A stretch of 24,148 nt of DNA from an uncultured Bacteroides sp. (lineage in GTDB: Bacteria; Bacteroidota; Bacteroidia; Bacteroidales; Bacteroidaceae). The notes under the pieces are model-generated. The model was not told where the DNA came from. It saw nothing but the letters and a program-made list of their open reading frames with translations, and ran no database searches. Location of the stretch: contig CALADS010000058.1 of assembly GCA_937890825.1 (NCBI GenBank), forward strand, positions 1 to 24,148, given 5' to 3'. Below, one piece after another: positions 23,070 to 24,148 of this stretch. Both the position numbers and the translations under genes were made by a program. How positions within the stretch are numbered: the stretch's first letter is position 1; each line of letters opens with the position of its first letter.

Positions 23070-23723
23070 TTATTCTTTCTTATATTTATTCTTAAAGTTC
23101 TCAATAAATTTCCTGATAACTCTTGAAGATTGAATTTCATGATATTCATACCATCCGGGAACTTCCACTGTATAATAATTTTCGTAATGACCACACTCAG
23201 CCCTTGTCTCTGCATGGATATATCTATGTTGCGGTTTAGGCAATGGATCTTTTTCATGTGCATTTGATTTGCCCTGTTCAAAGTAAATATCTGCACGTTC
23301 AGATTCTTTAGGTATGTGGTAATAATCTTTATGAACCAAAAGCACAACATCATAGATTGTATTTGATGGTATACAACAGTTTGTTGAGAATGATTCACTT
23401 GTTGTTGCTATTATAATTGGGGGAGAAACATATCCCTTTTCCAATTTCTTTTTTAAGTCTTTACAATAATCTTCCCTATTCCTCAAGAAGTTATTCCTAA
23501 AATAAAGGGGATCATAATGTAGTGACTTGTCATTCCTTCCATATAAGCCCAACTTCTCTTCCAGCAGATGTATTTCTTTATCCAATTCTTTTTTTTTCTT
23601 TAGTTCCCAAGGCATGTGTCTGTAAATCCATTTTCCGGCAGAGAAAGTAAGAATAAATGGGCTGCATAGGATTAATCCAATTCCAATAGCCCCAATAAAT
23701 AAATCATCTTTATCAATTTTCAT
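23070..23723 (-). CDS. Membrane-anchored hypothetical protein
   Basis: A 217-residue protein with a single hydrophobic segment at about 9-28 (GAIGIGLILCSPFILTFSAG). A charged, coiled-coil-like region follows (about 38-60, KKKKELDKEIHLLEEKL), then a domain of about 120 residues that I do not recognise, with several His and Tyr residues (KPQHRYIHAETRAECGHYEN). It is probably tethered to the inner membrane with the main part in the cytoplasm, judged from the positive charges after the segment. It is spaced 13 bases from the ATP-grasp gene and 19 bases from the gene to its right. Confidence 0.65.
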   Translation of the reverse strand: MKIDKDDLFIGAIGIGLILCSPFILTFSAGKWIYRHMPWELKKKKELDKEIHLLEEKLGLYGRNDKSLHYDPLYFRNNFLRNREDYCKDLKKKLEKGYVSPPIIIATTSESFSTNCCIPSNTIYDVVLLVHKDYYHIPKESERADIYFEQGKSNAHEKDPLPKPQHRYIHAETRAECGHYENYYTVEVPGWYEYHEIQSSRVIRKFIENFKNKYKKE

Positions 23724-23742
23724 AATTAGATATTATAATGTT

Positions 23743-24148
23743 TCACTTTACATTACTTTCGTTTTGAGCAGCAGGCTGTTCTTCATTACTATTTTTATTG
23801 CTGGAGGCAGGAGTTATAAAACCAATGGGTCGCCTTTGATTCTTATTCTCTTCTATGGCATCTGATAACCAATCTGTTGTTTCATCTACTGTCTCTTTCA
23901 AATCAATAAAATAGTCGTGGAATAAAGACAATAGCATCTTTCTGTTGTAGAAATAAAAGTGTGTTTCTATAACTAATGATTCGGAAAAAGCCTTTACTAC
24001 GGAATGGCGGTCTGCATCAGTGTTCACTTTATCTGCAATGAAAGTCTTTTGGGATATTTCCAATGCACCATATACTTCATGCTTTAGCTTAAACATGATT
24101 TCACATTGAGGATATTCGCCATCCAAGTTAAAGTCGATGCTGTAATAG
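23743..24148 (-). CDS. Hypothetical protein, 5' end beyond window
   Basis: The reading frame stays open to the right edge of the window, so only the C-terminal 135 or so residues are seen. The TTG codon at 24126 should not be taken as the start because codons upstream continue the same protein (ending YSIDFNLDGEYP). The visible part has a beta-rich segment (CEIMFKLKHEVYGALEIS), a helical segment with aromatic residues (ETHFYFYNRKMLLSLFHDYF) and a disordered Asn/Glu-rich tail. No family recognised. It is the first visible gene of the accessory operon. Confidence 0.65.
   Translation of the reverse strand, partial: YYSIDFNLDGEYPQCEIMFKLKHEVYGALEISQKTFIADKVNTDADRHSVVKAFSESLVIETHFYFYNRKMLLSLFHDYFIDLKETVDETTDWLSDAIEENKNQRRPIGFITPASSNKNSNEEQPAAQNESNVK

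Larger units (their letters stand above)
10831..24148. mobile_element. Integrative element (left part, continues off window)
   Basis: The element is bounded on the left by the tRNA fragment. It holds a primase and two phage/plasmid-type helicases, DUF3853 and DUF5131 genes, a ParB-like gene and an accessory operon, with base composition visibly more A+T rich than the region to the left. No integrase, relaxase, conjugation or capsid gene is visible, so the type (phage-derived island, integrative plasmid or mobilisable element) is undecided. The right end is not in the window. Confidence 0.7.

Noticed and set aside
23057..23398. N-terminal extension of the ATP-grasp protein to 360 residues
   Set aside because: The extension overlaps the whole 3' half of the upstream gene, is composed of low-quality sequence, and the family-like start lies at 23056.

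Overview
The window looks like the chromosome of a Bacteroides-type bacterium (Bacteroidaceae). The grounds are a short primary sigma factor of about 286 residues, repeated matches to the Bacteroides -7 promoter element (TAnnTTTG), an RNase P RNA beside familiar housekeeping genes, and accessory genes (DUF3853, the BT4734/VirE_N primase) that are typical of Bacteroides mobile elements.

Bases 1 to about 10,830 are core chromosome with relatively G+C-rich coding regions, and every gene there is on the minus strand. In order of coordinate they are a DUF134/zinc-ribbon/NifX fusion, the primary sigma factor, a periplasmic HtrA/Deg protease, an SH3/NlpC-P60 peptidoglycan hydrolase, a YihY/BrkB membrane protein, the RNase P RNA (rnpB), a short FolK and a class A penicillin-binding protein. 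About 1.3 kb follows without a protein gene but with much structure. It holds a candidate structured small RNA on the minus strand with two GNRA-capped hairpins and an intrinsic terminator, a perfect 52-bp palindrome of mostly TA steps flanked by inverted arms of 9-bp tandem repeats, nested competing inverted repeats, and a strong minus-strand terminator.

At 10,831-10,876 lies the 3' part of a tRNA gene (anticodon stem-loop to acceptor end, apparent anticodon GGC) with no 5' half. I read this as the left attachment site of an integrative element running rightwards past the end of the window. The intact tRNA and the integrase are presumably beyond the window. From here the DNA is more A+T rich.

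The visible part of the element has three blocks. Bases 11,252-18,959 (plus strand) hold an uncharacterised protein with a possible RteC-like C-terminus, a DUF3853 helix-turn-helix protein, a ParB-like protein with an IDGQHR motif, small proteins, a DUF5131 (phage Gp37/Gp68) protein, and a replication module in which a VirE_N/BT4734-type primase sits between two related D5/P4-type SF3 helicases. A convergent bidirectional terminator follows. Bases 19,044-19,819 (minus strand) hold two coupled unknown genes. Bases 20,207-24,148 (minus strand) hold a tightly packed operon of at least five genes: an unknown protein cut by the window edge, a membrane-anchored unknown, an R2K-like ATP-grasp ligase, an unknown 244-residue protein and a TPR/SEL1 repeat protein. 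This operon is the best candidate in the window for an undescribed system. Its assignment as a protein-modification or conflict system is inference.
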